Positions 1 through 12,583 of a stretch of DNA of 64,000 nucleotides are shown one piece after another; the stretch's first letter is position 1; each line of letters starts with the position of its first letter. The stretch is from Megalobrama amblycephala (lineage: Eukaryota; Chordata; Actinopteri; Cypriniformes; Xenocyprididae), in assembly GCF_018812025.1 (NCBI RefSeq), contig NC_063044.1:72657379-72721378 (forward strand), in the 5' to 3' direction. The notes beneath the pieces were generated by a model, which saw only the letters and a list, made by a program, of their open reading frames with translations, was not told the DNA's origin and did no database searches. Both the position numbers and the translations under genes were made by a program.

Positions 1-448
1 TTAAAAAAAAATAAAAATGTGTTAACCTGAAATGATGACTCTGAAGACTTTAAACTTTATAATAATTTTATTGACCACAGACACTGTAGCCACAGCCTAA
101 TGGCAAAACTAAAACAAATCAAGTGACTAACAGATACATCAAATAGAATAGCAAATGTTAGCTAATAATAGTCATCGCTAGAAGTGAGTGGAAGATTGCT
201 TGGAGCTTTTTACAACGAGCTAGCAAGCATATTCACGCAAAAGAAACATTAAACAACTGTTAAACAACTTAAACAATACACTTACATTCATATACAATAC
301 ATATCTCTTATTGTTTTTCCGGAAATCTCCCACTCGATTTGAGCAAATCAGGTAAAGAGGTTGAAAAACACCTATTCCCGTGTGACAACACCCCAAAGTT
401 GGGAACCGCCCCTTTTTGTTCCGCAGAGACCTCCTTCTCGAAAATCTT
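1..448. other. AT-rich intergenic DNA, no gene seen
   Basis: Short open frames exist on both strands but none has a recognisable domain or a splice context. No repeat boundary was identified before 449. Confidence 0.5.
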
Positions 449-452
449 AGAA

Positions 453-2164
453 GGGTCATTCTACAGAAACGTCCACTTTTCTGTCCCTAGACTTTACAGA
501 AATATTACACTTGAAAAACACTTTAGGATTACAATTTTTTTAATATATTTTAATATGAAACAATATGTTTATGAACAATTAAACCTTCTTGAGCCATCAA
601 TGTGCCAATATTTGTCTTTTAATTAATTCTAAAAATTCCAAGCGCCACAGAAGTGCTTGTCCCCACAGTCATGTACAGAGGGAAAGTACTTTATTTTGAG
701 GTCAGAAACAGGTTTTTCTACCATTTTAATTACAATAATGTATGCATAACTATCAAATATATAATGTAAATAACATAAAAAAACCAAATGCCAAATAAAT
801 ATTATAAAATATATAATGAATGTAGTTGTCCCCTGGTGTTGTGTCACTGGTGTTACCTTTAACAAAAATCTCTTATTTTGAAATAAATAATCACACTGAT
901 GACATCACTTGACTTCCTTCTTCCTATTTCCTGAAGATCAGTGAAGAAAGGCCAATGAAAAGTCCACTATCTCTTTTCAATTATCAGAAATTTTAATTAG
1001 AAAATCATAATTTCATACGAAGCTTTTAGTTGAAGTCACTGGTGTGACCTACTTTATTGCTAGGGAATTATAAAAAACTAGAATACAAATGGACTACTTG
1101 ATTTAGTGAATATATCATGATTGACAACATGTGGATTGATTCCTTGCAGCAGCCATTTTGTAAAATGCATTTTTCATGAAAAATGTCACTGGTGTTACTG
1201 TCACTGGTGTTACCTTTTTATGAAATTGTCACTGGTGTTACCGTCACTGGTGTTACCCATTTATAGATCAACTTTATTTAAAGCTATTCATTTAGTTCTT
1301 TTGCATAAAATAGCACTAAGATTACATGATTCTAACTTTTCTTTCTCATTGTTAATCCTCCTTTGGTCAGATATGGCTAAATTAAGGGTATTTGGCTAAA
1401 TTCAGTGCAGCGACTTTACAGACAGCGTATTTTACAGACAGTTTTAAAATGTTGTTTATGATCTTTTTCTGACTGTTTTCACTAAGTGTCAATGATAAGT
1501 CTTTTATTGTACACCAAATGTAAAAATTTTGTCCAATCTACTTAATTATAGTTGAAAAATTAAGGATCTTTGGTCCTATGTATACGTCACTGGAGATTCA
1601 TTTTGTCACTGGTGTTACTGTTTTTTGTCTGTCACATTAAATAAAATGTGTCATATGTGACATGATAATAATTTTACATCCATTGAATTCTGCTACACTC
1701 AAGAATTAAGATTTAAAGGATTGCATCATTACTTTTTTATAACTGTTTTTCCAATATTTTCATTGTTATAGCAAATACATGGTTGCGAAATTGAATTATT
1801 ATCATTCAATCACACTTTTAACTAACCTGATTAAAATAAAAAAAACACATAATCTCCTTATTTTTTGCATTATCATTATTATTCTGTAACTCTGACTGCA
1901 TGTGCTGAAAAAATTGAGAAATAATATTTCATAAAAATGAGAGAAGTACCAGAGAAGTAAGGTAACACCAGTGACAAAAAAAGGGGACATGCAGTCTTTA
2001 AATAAATGTACAAAAAAATTAAAAAATCATTAAGCTGTCATTTATGTGTATTCATAAATTCAAAGTGTAATATAATAATGTGGTCTAAGTTTAAATGTTA
2101 GAAAAAGAAATACATTTTAAGACATTTTGTCATACCAAAAGTGGACGTTTCTGTAGAATGACCC
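453..2164. mobile_element. Non-autonomous DNA transposon, GGGTCATTC termini, 4-bp TSD
   Basis: The left end begins GGGTCATTCTACAGAAACGT and continues into a CCACTTT block. The right end (about 2137-2164) is its reverse complement. The 4 bases AGAA flank both sides (449-452 and 2165-2168), as expected for a 4-bp target-site duplication. The interior is AT-rich and has no transposase frame. It carries seven exact copies of a 14-bp motif (GTCACTGGTGTTAC). Ends of the form GRG with 4-bp TSDs are reported for Sola-type elements, but that assignment is only a suggestion. The element is clear; the superfamily is not. Confidence 0.82.
1185..1256 (+). repeat. Cluster of GTCACTGGTGTTAC motifs inside the 453-2164 element
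   Basis: Exact copies start at 1185, 1200, 1228 and 1243. Further exact copies are at 843 and 1605, and one on the other strand at 1962-1975. A variant lies at about 1036. Repeated short motifs inside a TIR element often act as transposase-binding sites; that role is inferred here. Confidence 0.8.
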
Positions 2165-2989
2165 AGAAACCGAAAATCTTGTAACACCGGTCGCATACGG
2201 TCTAGCCGCAAAGTTCAAATATTTCAACGCATCCGAAGCTCAAATCGGATCCGAAATTTACGCATTCGCATATGATCGGAACTCCACGCAGACCCCGTAC
2301 TACTCTCCATTGAAAATGAATAACTTCCGGTCCAAAGGCTGTCGTTTGTCGTGTGCAGTGGAAAGGCGGCTTCAGAGTGAAACCGAAAGTGGTAAAAATG
2401 AACAGAAATCATGAACTTACCGCACATTAGTAGAACGATCTGAAAGAATTTGAAATTGTTCTTCATGCTGTCGAATAGTGATGGGACATTTGAACCGAGG
2501 CTTCGGATCTTGTGTCGAGCATAAATGGGCGTGCCAGATGAAGCGTCGATTCGAGGCTTGTGTTGAGAAAGTGTAGAAATCACGTGACCGATGACAAACG
2601 AGGGCTGCGTCCGAAAACCTAGGTAGCTGTCTTGCTGCCTCGCTATATTCCAAGAATCGATTCCTCACTGTTATTTTCAATTTTTTTAATGCCAACACCG
2701 TGTCTAACATTGTCGCGTCTTACCGTGCCACACAGCAAGTAACTCTCTACACCGGGCGTGCAAAGCGACCGTTGCAAATCCATTTGTCCTTCCTATTAGA
2801 CATATTGCGACTGCTGCTTGGTCATAATTAGAACGAGGCATTTACTTCGGGGATTTGTCACGTCGTGCTTCCTGCGTCAGGTGTAGACAGTAGACACACA
2901 GTGTAAAGACTAGGAATATGTTCACCATATACATATAGGTAGATTCTATTTACATACATATTTGTGGAAAAAATTTGTGGGAAAAAAAA

Positions 2990-3040
2990 ACAGAGGGGAG
3001 GAGGGGAAGAGGGGAGGAGGGGAGGAGGGGAGGGGGGGGG
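2990..3040 (+). repeat. G-rich polypurine tract
   Basis: About 50 bases made almost only of A and G, dominated by GAGGGGAGG units and ending in a run of at least eight G. It could form triplex or G-quadruplex DNA; only the composition is seen. Confidence 0.85.
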
Positions 3041-3931
3041 ATGTTTTGAAAAGTTTACTATTTAATTTATTAAAAACCACAGTGGAGCTATATACTATTT
3101 TTGGCAGCTGTTACAGAAAAATTAAAAAAAAAAAAAAAGATTTAACCTTGAGATTTGAAGTATTAGCTTAGATATTTGCAACATAGTGTCACTGTAGTGT
3201 TGCAAATATCTAAGCTATCTAATAAATATAATTCTTAATGACTTTCTGATAGAAATGCAATATCAATTGGTATTATTGATAGAATAACGATATACAAACC
3301 TTTACATTCAATCGCGTTTGGTCCCATTTATTTTTGATCACACATACACAAACTTTTAGTCCAAAAGTGCGCACATTTGGAGAAATGCACATTTACCTCA
3401 TATTTCATTAGATATAAGCTGGCCAGGGTTTCATAATTACCGAGGACAGAAAATGTAGTTTGCCAGGGGGGTACGGGGGTATGCTCCCCCGAGAATTTCC
3501 CTGGTTTACATTTGTTTAAGATGTTTTAAGGCCAACAAATTGGATAACAATAAAACCATGTCAACAAATACATGCATGCACAGTTTTGAGGCAGCTTTAA
3601 TCGCATGTTTGGTAATTTCATGACTTAGCTTACAACAGAACAACGACGGTCATTGCTCGTAGTTTCGTTTGCGCTTTATTTAAGCTATAATAAAGTTATG
3701 CAGCGCGCGCCGGCGCATTTGCACATGCAATTCTTTAGTGCGCGCCACCCACGAGAACAGTGTAACGGCTGATTGGACAGTCGTGTTAATTTTTATGAGT
3801 TTTACCGAAATAGCCTGACAACATCTCATCTTAACGGCTCTGATCTGACCGCAGTTCACTGTTGTTCAACAGAAGCTCCCTCGTCGTCACCTCGCTCGTT
3901 TGACTTGAGCCTGGCGCTGAGGCGAAGCCGG

Positions 3932-5980
3932 TGTTATGAAATATTCGATTTTCGGTGACACTGGGCGGAGCTTATATGAATATTCACGAGTTTCCTGTTT
4001 TGAGTTAAAGCGCCACTGAAAATGTTAGTGCACGCTCTTCAGCTTACATTAAAGGTAATTAGCATATGTTTCAGCGTTAAGCGAAGTGAAGCTTATTCTA
4101 ACTGTTATTGATGCACAAGATTTTACATATAGCCTAAGCTATATTGTGTTATGTTGTGTCATGTGTTAGCTATGTTTGATATGAACACAGGCGATGATTC
4201 GCCAGAGGTGTCGTTAGGATTCGCTAAACGGGCGTTTTAGGTAGCCTATTTTTGTTGTTTCTGTATTACCTTGAGTCTTTTAAGCATATAGTTTTGAAAG
4301 TTTGCCAACATGTATGCTAGCATAATAATATTAATTGTAAACTCCCGTGGTGAAGGCAGCAGTAAACTTTCCTAGTTTGCAGAAGCACTTCTGGGTAGAC
4401 TTGAATTTCTATATATGTTTCAAAAATTGCGCACATGCAAGAAACCATGTTAATGTACTTTAAATATAGTTTATTTATTATCCAAATAGGCCACGGTGAT
4501 TTACGCATCGTGATAACTAATATAGGCTAATATCTATAGCCAATATTCTTTCATTCCCAAATATGACTTTTGCCAATAAATATCCCTGTACACCAGACAA
4601 AGCATACACTTTTATTTTTCACTTTGTTTAGAACATGACAGTGTATTAAAAATGTTAATAATACATGTTTGTTGTAATGTCATTTTATTATATATTTCAG
4701 ATTGAATGTGTCAGTATCAAAGGCTGGAATCACTGGGATCACAAGAGCAGACCAAACTTTCATTTGTCTGGGTTTTTGCTAATTAAATATGTCATATGTC
4801 GTGACTTCTCATTTGTGAATAAAATTTCAACACAGAATCAGTTGCTCTTTTTTTATTCAAAGTGAAACTACTCTCATTATTTACTTTCATCTTTGATATT
4901 ACAGATATGCAAATTACTACATGGTCTATTATTTTAGCAGCTTATTTAACATAAATACAATTTTAATTGTTATGGAAAGCTTGTAGAATAGAACTAAAAC
5001 ATTTCATTGTGAATATACTGCAGGTTCGATCATTTAGTTCCATATAGTTCCATATCAACACTGTTAAACTGAATCCTGATTCACAGTGCTTCATGTTTTT
5101 TCCACATTAAATTTGTTTTTGTCAATGAAATGCATCATTTTGTGGGAAAAAAGATTGAGAATGTTTCCTAATAATATGAAAAAAAAAAAAAATAACACAA
5201 CTTTAGGATTTAATTTACCAACTGAGCAAGCAATTAAGAAATGACAGAACAATCACAGTAGTATGTATATATGTCTGATTATCCACATAACAATAATATT
5301 CCTCATAATTAAATTTTAACATTTTAATTGTTGTGGAAAGCGCATTAAAATAAAACCTTGTGGAAGTGCTGCAGGGAAGCTAATATCACTGTCTCATCAT
5401 GTTTCTATTCATATAGAGCATTGTGTGTTTTGCAGAAAAAGGATAAAGAAATTTGACATTAATGCATGTCAAATCATAAACGGAACAAAATCTAACTCTC
5501 AATGTGTTTTAAAAATAATAATGTCTGGTTAAAGTTATGCAGGCTATCTGAGAAAGCAATAGGCAATTACACAATCACAACTGAAACTTTTATTGTGCAA
5601 CCACAGATACATTTATACAAGTTATCTTCTCAAACGAACTAAAATAAAATCAAAACAGTTGTAGCCTACTAAAACAAACAAACTCGATGTTGGCTCATTT
5701 CCTAACGATAGAGCACCAGTGGCTGTAATCACTTCTATATCTCACGACACAATGTAACCTACAAACTATTGAGCATACATAAACAGTTATTAATAAAAAA
5801 AGAATCATAAATTTATTCGACTCGGAAACACAATCACGTTACAGAAAACAGTTCTGTGATCCAAGGACAATCCACTAACATTTTCAGTGGCGCTTTAACT
5901 CAAAACAGGAAACTCGTAAATATTCATGTAAGCTCCGCCCAGTGTCACCGAAAATCTCAGACACCGAATATTTCATAACA
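3932..5980. mobile_element. Third-level nested element with TIRs of about 100 bp
   Basis: About 100 bp from 3932 (starting TGTTATGAAATATTCG) recur inverted at about 5873-5980. The arms share the block GGTGACACTGGGCGGAGCTT and the block AAAGCGCCACTGAAAATG, with small indels. CCGG stands outside both ends (3928-3931, 5981-5984) and may be the TSD, but CCGG is itself palindromic, so this is ambiguous. The interior (about 1.85 kb) is AT-rich without a recognisable gene. Confidence 0.72.
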
Positions 5981-6394
5981 CCGGATAGTTTATTTATTCC
6001 CACCGGGATAAAGGGGATAAAAATAATTCAGCAGAGGCAGGGATACATAGAGCAGAAGGGGGGAAAATCCTAGGCCTTTACACATATAAACTTTTTTAGG
6101 GCCTTTACACATTCTTCGCGCGATTGATTGTTGTTGTCGATTGATTTATTCTTTTTGTCCTAAACTACAACAAGCAAGATCAAACCCGGCCCAGTAACCG
6201 ATTCTAAAGTTTCGGTTGGTTCAGTCATTGCGCGTGATTGCCTACACAATGCTGAAATAATCATCCTACCCTAAACCATACTCTGTGTCACGACTGGATC
6301 CATTTATTTAGTCTGAACTTTATTTCTTTACAGGTGATGTGATTGTGTTGACAACTGAAATCGGCTACGTGGCCGCGGTTTGTGTTAAAAAAGA

Positions 6395-6500
6395 GGAGTC
6401 GATTCCCCTCAATGGAATCGATTCCGACCTTTGGAATCGACTCTCGATTCCCAACGCCTCGGAATCGATTCTTTTTGGAATCGATTCCCAGCCCTACATG
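6395..6500. repeat. Transposon end rich in GAATCGATTC
   Basis: Several copies of the palindromic core ATCGAT within GGAATCGATTCC-like units, ending in CCCAGCCCTA at 6497. This resembles the end of a small DNA transposon with GGGCTGGGAATCG termini. The partner end was not found. Confidence 0.45.
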
Positions 6501-7196
6501 AAGGTACCTCACGAAATTGATTTCGGACAGACTTCTGAGGCAGCGTAACAGTTTAATGATCTACTACAGCAATATAGCGCAAGCTTTGGTGAGAACTAAA
6601 CAAATATTTAATTACTACAGTAGTAATTTCTCGATATAAATGATATCAAAATTGAAATATGTTGATCAAAATCGTACATTTATACACAAACTGAGCAGCA
6701 AACGCAACTTTCGGACGCCATCTTTATTTTTCTAGCTCAACTGTCACAGAATGGAAAGCACAGGATTGTGGGATATCAAAGGCAGCTAAGGATACATCTA
6801 TGCTTCCTTCAAAAATCGATCTGAGGAAGGTATCTCATGAGAGAGGAAGTGAAGCTAACATTGGATTCGGTCGTGCCTTGATGCCTTACTACCTTGAAAT
6901 GTGTCCTCGGAAGGCAGCGTTTTCCAGTTTTCGGACGCAGCCGAGGCCTCGGTTTGTGTGGAATACGTCATCGGTTCAGTTTAAGTGTCGCTTTCAGATA
7001 AAGGGGGTTCGAAACACGCGCCACCTTGTGGGTGTTTCAGGAGTAGTAGAACCAGAAGTAGTAGTAGAGTGTCGGAGAGTCAGAGTTAAAGAGTTGTGTC
7101 ATTGTTGTTATTGTATTATTAGAGCTATATTATTACATTATATTAGGTTATATTAGGTTTGTATGGTATAATTTATGAATAATTAATTAAATTATC

Positions 7197-7221
7197 TGTG
7201 TGTGTGTGTGTGTGTGTGTGT
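7197..7221 (+). repeat. (TG)n microsatellite
   Basis: An uninterrupted TG run of about 12 units. Confidence 0.9.
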
Positions 7222-7746
7222 CTGAGCCAGTTGTCTCTGCACAAGTAAAGTCAGACAGAGAAGATACATATTTTATTTTATACCCAGGTAATGCACAAAT
7301 GTCTGTTCAGGTCATAGGCTCAGGATTAATTTTGTCTGCTATTTCTTTGCACAGTAGATAGGTGTCACTAGTGAGCTGAATGAAGCTTCGGGTAATGAAC
7401 CTTTTGGTGAAGCAATGGGTTGCGAAGCCTCAGTGCTTCATGAGGCTTCATTTGCCCATCACTACTGTCGAAGATTCCAGCAAAATCTGATTTCGATGAA
7501 TATCATTAATGCTCGCTGTTGTTTCTGAATCACACCCGACCAGTGTCGTGCCGAGAACTGATCGTCTGCCGAAAAGCATGTTTAAAGGGTATCACCCCTG
7601 TTTCTACACGTCTACAGCTGCTTTTATCATGACTAAGCAGCTTTGTCCCGAAATGTGCGTATTGTTTTCAGAGAAACGAAGCCTCGCATTTTTCCAGTCA
7701 AGTGAAACTTCACTTTGCGTGTCAGAATGTTTGAACCAGACTACTA

Positions 7747-8745
7747 GGGTAGACCAGGTACAGTTGGGTATAGGGTACAGTTGATAAATAAAAATAAAAT
7801 AAAAATTAAAAATAAATAAAAATTAGCGCCCTCTTCAATCGTGTGAAATTTGAAGTACATGCGCTTCTCCAGTCCGAAGATATCGGCGAAAGTTTTTTTC
7901 TAAGGTAATTTTTTCACTTCACCACGTCGCTTCCATATTGAATAGCTTCTCATCCTTACATGCCTATTAAAGTTAACTTACATTTTCGTAAACCTTATTT
8001 TGTGCTCTAAACACTGACATATTGCATGACTTTGTGTCATACAAGGTCATCGTAAAATCTAGAGAAATGTTCGAGGTGGTCAGCGGGGTACAGTTGAGAC
8101 AGTGTATCAAATGTACCCGCACCATAGAATCCTATTGCGGCCCATGCAGTTTAGTTGCACGATGTAAGTTCTATTAAGATCTATTAATCTATTAAAATTA
8201 ATAGATTTCATCTGTTTTATTATTGCTGTTTGCAATTGTTCAATGTTTTTTACTGTTACTCAACTTTTCAACTGTTAATATTAAACGTATGGCCTAAAAT
8301 TAAATATTGTATCACTGTTTGCCATTACTGCACAATGTTTTACAAATGGACTACTTTTAACTAAACAAAATAATAAAATAAAATACTAAATGGAAATAAA
8401 AACTGTTAAATTCTCATTTTTAAAGGTATTTTACATTTGTAGTGAATTGGTTAGGCAGCTTTACAGCATTCCGGATGGGTGTCTCAACTGTACTAGGGTA
8501 CTGTTTCAACTGTACCTGACCTTTTTACGACATGGGTACAGTTGGAACAAAAAAGCTTCATGTGTTTATGAGCTAATTGTGAAAAATATGACCTACTTAT
8601 GGATGTTAATTATTAATAATATTTTAGTAGACAAGTAAAAGAAATGTCATATGAAAAATCACTTCGTTTCACTTCTTTTCAGTCCCATTATTTTGGTGTG
8701 GTAACGGTGAAAGCAAAAAGTGTACCAACTGTACCTGGTCTACCC
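7747..8745. mobile_element. 999-bp TIR element with GGGTAGACCAGG ends
   Basis: The left end reads GGGTAGACCAGGTACAGTTG. The right end carries its inverse up to 8745. TACTA flanks both ends (7742-7746 and 8746-8750). The 9-mer GTACAGTTG, which lies in the TIR, recurs inside in both directions (starts at 7758, 7775, 8088, 8485, 8507, 8536, 8726). No protein of plausible length is encoded. Superfamily not determined. Confidence 0.82.
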
Positions 8746-8750
8746 TACTA

Positions 8751-9144
8751 TATGGAAGTTCAAGTCCATTTACTAAACATTTTAAATATATAAGCGTGTA
8801 GCCTATATTACATCATCATATGTTCTGTCATGTAAACAGTATTTAGGCTACAATAAAAATAACAGCACAATTTACTTGCCTCAAATAACTCAGCATGCAT
8901 TAGTAGCCTATTATTATTATAATTAATGTTTTTGTTGATCCATTTCATCTATTGCCAAACTTTAATATGTGAATTATATTTTTGAAATAAACACATTTAG
9001 CGTCGTCAGGCTTTTGTTTGTGCTTAATGGAAAAAACAACGGAGCTGCGCACTCAGGGCTGCGTTCAGCCCCGACAAAACGTTGCAAAACGTTTTTTAAA
9101 CGGAAACGGTGGCGCATTGAACACCCAGTTCTGATGACGCAAGA
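8751..9144. other. AT-rich spacer between two transposons
   Basis: No gene was identified. A short stretch at about 9049-9110 (GGCTGCGTTCAGCCC, then AAACGTT repeats) resembles a transposon end, but no partner was located with confidence. Confidence 0.4.
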
Positions 9145-10310
9145 GTTGAAACCAGTGGCGGCTGGTGCAAAAAAATTTTGGTGGGGCGCAAACATTTTTT
9201 GTTTTAGAAATGCAGGAATGAATAATCATTTAACAAGTGATATAATAATTTATCATTACCGCTTATCTAAAACATGGAAAATTCATTATTTAAAGCATGC
9301 CATAGGGCTGGGATCTAAAAAAAACATTCTGTATTTAATTTAAAAAAAAAATTACATCCTGCCTAATATTGTCCTAGAAACAATGTTCATATTGAAGGCT
9401 ATAAAAACAAACATGAATGTAACTGTGTAGTACATGCTATATTATGTGTAAAAAAGGGGTCAAATCACATTAGGCCTAGGCTATATTCTAAAATTGTAAC
9501 TTTACAATCTAAAAACAAAATGTTTTTTAAAGCAGAAGTTAAATACACTAAACAGTCTATTTAAATACCCTACAACAGTCACTTTACACAGTTACTGCTA
9601 TAGTACAAATACACTTAGTTGTATTTTCGAAATTCTACATATGTCATAATTATGTTCGCCAACAAAAACGAATTTTCAACTACAAATATTTTTAGCAAAA
9701 TGTGTTTTACTCATATTGAACTCCGTCTGTTTGGCGCGCATGTGCGCGGCGGCGCTCGTTCACGAAAGTTTGTGCTTGCTGAAGGCTCGTCCACGCCTGA
9801 CTGCAAAATGGAAATATTTTCTCGACTTTCTAACATTTGCAGATGGAGAATATATCTGTGAAATGTAAATAATGCACTGAGGTAATTACTGGATGTCACT
9901 TCAGCATAAAAAAAAATATTAATAGAAGTATGTTTGTGTCCACCAATCGCAGCACAAGTTAAGGTTACGTATGATGACGAAAGCACGTTAGTGCGAGCCC
10001 TCCCGGAACCCAAAGAGAATGCATTGAATCGCGCCACTACTGGCCAAGCCCTCATTTGAGCAGTTTGGGGGCGAAAAAAAAATCGCCCATTGCAGATAAG
10101 AATTGAGGACGCTGATTGGCTAAATTTTATGTCACATCTTGAATATATTTATATATTGAATAGGCATTTGACTAAATTCTACAAAGACCCGCCTCCTTTG
10201 GGCGATTTCTCGATTGCCCCTCAGCTGAAATTGAGTGGTGCACACAGAGAGGACATATGGTGATTGTGAAAAAAAATATTTTCCACAGATGATTTTCTAA
10301 TATATTATAT

Positions 10311-10622
10311 GGAGCCCTGCACATGACATGCAAGAAAAAAATTGTAGTAAATAGTAAATCGTGCGCACGTTTTAGTAAATCAAGAGAATGAAATAGTAAA
10401 TCGTGCGCATGTTTTAGTAAATCGAGGGAATGAAATAGTAAATCGTGCGCACGTTTTAGTAAGTCGAGGGAATGAAATAGTAAATCGTGCGCATGTTTTA
10501 GTAAATCGAGGGAATGAAATAGTAAATCGTGCGCACGTTTTAGTAAGTCGAGGGAACGAAGAGTAAATCGTGCGCACGATTTAGCCTACTATTTTTTTTT
10601 CCTGCATGTTATGTCCGGGGCT
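10311..10622. mobile_element. Small nested inverted-repeat element around the 42-bp array
   Basis: The left arm begins GAGCCCTGCACATGACATGC and runs into an A tract. The right arm is its imperfect inverse, a T tract then CCTGCATGTTATGTC and GGGCTC. The 42-bp tandem repeat sits between the arms, so the array may have expanded inside a small non-autonomous element. No clear TSD was seen. Confidence 0.55.
10351..10580 (+). repeat. 42-bp tandem repeat, about five copies
   Basis: Units starting ATAGTAAATCGTGCGC occur at 10351, 10393, 10435, 10477 and 10519. Each holds CGTGCGCACG or a one-base variant and a GTTTTAGTAA block. A 65-codon reading frame across it is only the repeat read through. Confidence 0.92.
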
Positions 10623-10744
10623 CAGTAATATTACATCATACAAATATACATTTAAATAATTTATATGATTATAATTTTGCGTGTGTTGTTCAGGGAGGGC
10701 GGCGCCCTAGCGCCCTCTATTGGCCAGCCGCCACTGGTTGAAAC

Positions 10745-11998
10745 TATGGCAGCTGAGAAGGCCATTCTTTGTGTTCTTTTTGAGGTATTTTCGGAGCCTG
10801 ATTAAATCGTTATAAATACGTGTTTAATACTACAAAATGCGCTCGATGTTACAGTCACTGCCCTTGCCGTCCAGAATAAAAGAGAACAACCTAATCGAGT
10901 GAAGGGATTTGTGGAAACTTCTAATTATTGTTATACAACATTTGACATTCACTTCATGATGAAAAGACAAACATTTTAGGTGAAGGATAATCCACTTCTT
11001 ACCTCCGAGACAGTGATCTAACTTATATTATTTTTATTGTTTGTATAGGCTTATCATTATTGCTGATCACTGTTGTTGTGATATATATATATATAATGAT
11101 ATTGTAATATTTACCAACTATACTCCTCTGATTATAGAAAAGTTTATTAAAGTGTCACATCACAATACAACAGCAAAATATATAAGTACAGTATTTTTAT
11201 GTTACATTAATACCCATTGTGTGAGCTGTCTCTTTAATACCGCGTGGTTTAGGCTATACATCTTGCCACTGATTGGGCTGACATTTCTGACACACCCACC
11301 AAACAAGAGAAAACGCATCTCAAACCCGTTGCAGACCGTTTACAGGAAACATGTCGTTCAACCCGGAAAACGTAGCAAAACGTTGATCACCGGTTTGAGC
11401 TTGAACGTGCCCCAGGTTTATGGGTGCTGTACATTTTACCTGCCACAAGATGGCGCTGTTTTCGACACTCTTGATACTTTGAAACCAGAAAGGCTTCATT
11501 TCATTTCTCCATTCTTACTCAGTAGTTTTAGGCCATTTTGCAAATGTTTCAGTCGAATTTCAGATGAATCAGACTTGATAGTTTTTTATTGCAAAAGTTA
11601 TTTAGCCTACAGCATCCAAAATAAAAAGTTAAAATGTAATTTTCAGCATTGCAACCTTGTTTTATCCAAAACCATAGCTGCAGTGATGCCCGTATGGGTA
11701 CATCACTGATTCATATTTGGTATTATATGATATTGTGCAAGTGTGGTATTATAGAAACGGGACATCCGTTTACCACCTCTGACTCGTCATTTCTCACCAT
11801 GCTGCTTATAGACCGTATAGCTGCATTCACATGAACAGTAATAATGTAATTGTAATCTAATGATTAATGCCTCTATTTGCATCGTGCCTTGCCGCATCGC
11901 TCGCGTCAGGTAGAGTGTTGTAGCTGGGGATCTGTGAATGATCATAATTCGTACATAGCCTCTATCCCGATTCACTGATCCTGATGGCAATATAAAGA
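10745..11998. other. Unassigned AT-rich DNA
   Basis: An open frame of 222 codons (11041-11709) crosses this stretch, but its product is low-complexity with no known domain or compositional sign of coding. No transposon boundary was resolved. Confidence 0.45.
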
Positions 11999-12177
11999 AT
12001 ATGGGTCATTCCACGAAATCGGTGCCTTTTCAACTTTGAAAAATAAAAAAATAAAATGTTTAATTTTAAAAAAAATTATATCTATGAAATGAAGACAACT
12101 TAAAATTACAAGAAATCGTATTGTTGTTACACACAGAAAGGGGACGGATACACAGGTATTAGTTAAAATGAGTTTTT

Positions 12178-12583
12178 TAAACAAGGATGAATGGGAGAGT
12201 GCAGGTGAGTAACGGCAGGATTGGTTCGTGGAAATGGCAGTGACTGAACTGATCGTGGTCCTTATCTTTTCCCAGGGATCTTTTCCCGCGGATGCAGGCA
12301 GGCGTGGAACAGACTGGACACGATGACACTCACTGGAGACACAGAGACATTAGGAATCACGGAGAACACTGAGACAGGCGTAAACAGGCGTTGAAGGAGT
12401 CCTTAAGGTAAGCATAGCAGGTAGGTATGCATTAACGAGACCAGACAATGACTGTGTGATCTGGAGTGTCTTAAGTAGTGCCGCTGATGAGTGAGGTGAT
12501 GCGTGTCAGGTGGAGCTAGTTAATACTCAGGGGAGGGAATGCGTTGTGATTGGGTGAGTGAACAGCCTGGCGTGTCTGTGACA
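12178..12583 (-). mobile_element. Probable Ty3/Gypsy LTR fragment
   Basis: This stretch is less AT-rich than its surroundings. Read on the minus strand it begins TGTCACAGACACGCC at 12583 and has a TACTTAAGACACTCC stretch, resembling fish Gypsy-type LTRs that start TGTCAC. No second LTR, primer-binding site or TSD was found, so it may be a partial solo LTR. Confidence 0.4.

Larger units (their letters stand above)
2604..6941. mobile_element. Nested TIR element, GCTGCGTCCGAAAAC ends, 5-bp TSD
   Basis: The left end reads GCTGCGTCCGAAAAC and the right end carries its inverse, GTTTTCGGACGCAGC. The 5 bases CGAGG flank both ends (2599-2603 and 6942-6946). It lies wholly inside the 2476-7464 element, so it inserted later. 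No transposase frame was recognised. Confidence 0.72.
2476..7464. mobile_element. hAT-type element of about 5 kb with exact 8-bp TSD
   Basis: The left end starts TAGTGATGGG and the right end finishes CCCATCACTA. Each is flanked directly by CTGTCGAA (2468-2475 and 7465-7472). An 8-bp TSD with short TIRs is the hAT hallmark. The terminal regions also share GAGGCTTCG-like blocks. No intact transposase frame is visible, so the copy is non-autonomous. Most of its length comes from later nested insertions (2604-6941, 3932-5980). The same termini recur in the 680-bp element at 37281-37960. Confidence 0.85.
9153..10736. mobile_element. hAT-type element, CAGTGGCGGCTGG ends, 8-bp TSD
   Basis: The left end is CAGTGGCGGCTGG and the right end is CCAGCCGCCACTG. 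GTTGAAAC is duplicated exactly on both sides (9145-9152 and 10737-10744). The C-A-G-T-G start and 8-bp TSD fit the hAT superfamily. The 1.58-kb interior has no transposase frame. It carries a smaller TIR element (about 10311-10622) and a 42-bp tandem array. Confidence 0.87.

Noticed and set aside
10380..10577. 65-aa repetitive protein
   Set aside because: Read-through of the 42-bp tandem array.
11041..11709. 222-codon open frame on the plus strand
   Set aside because: No known domain, low-complexity AT-driven composition and no splice or promoter context.
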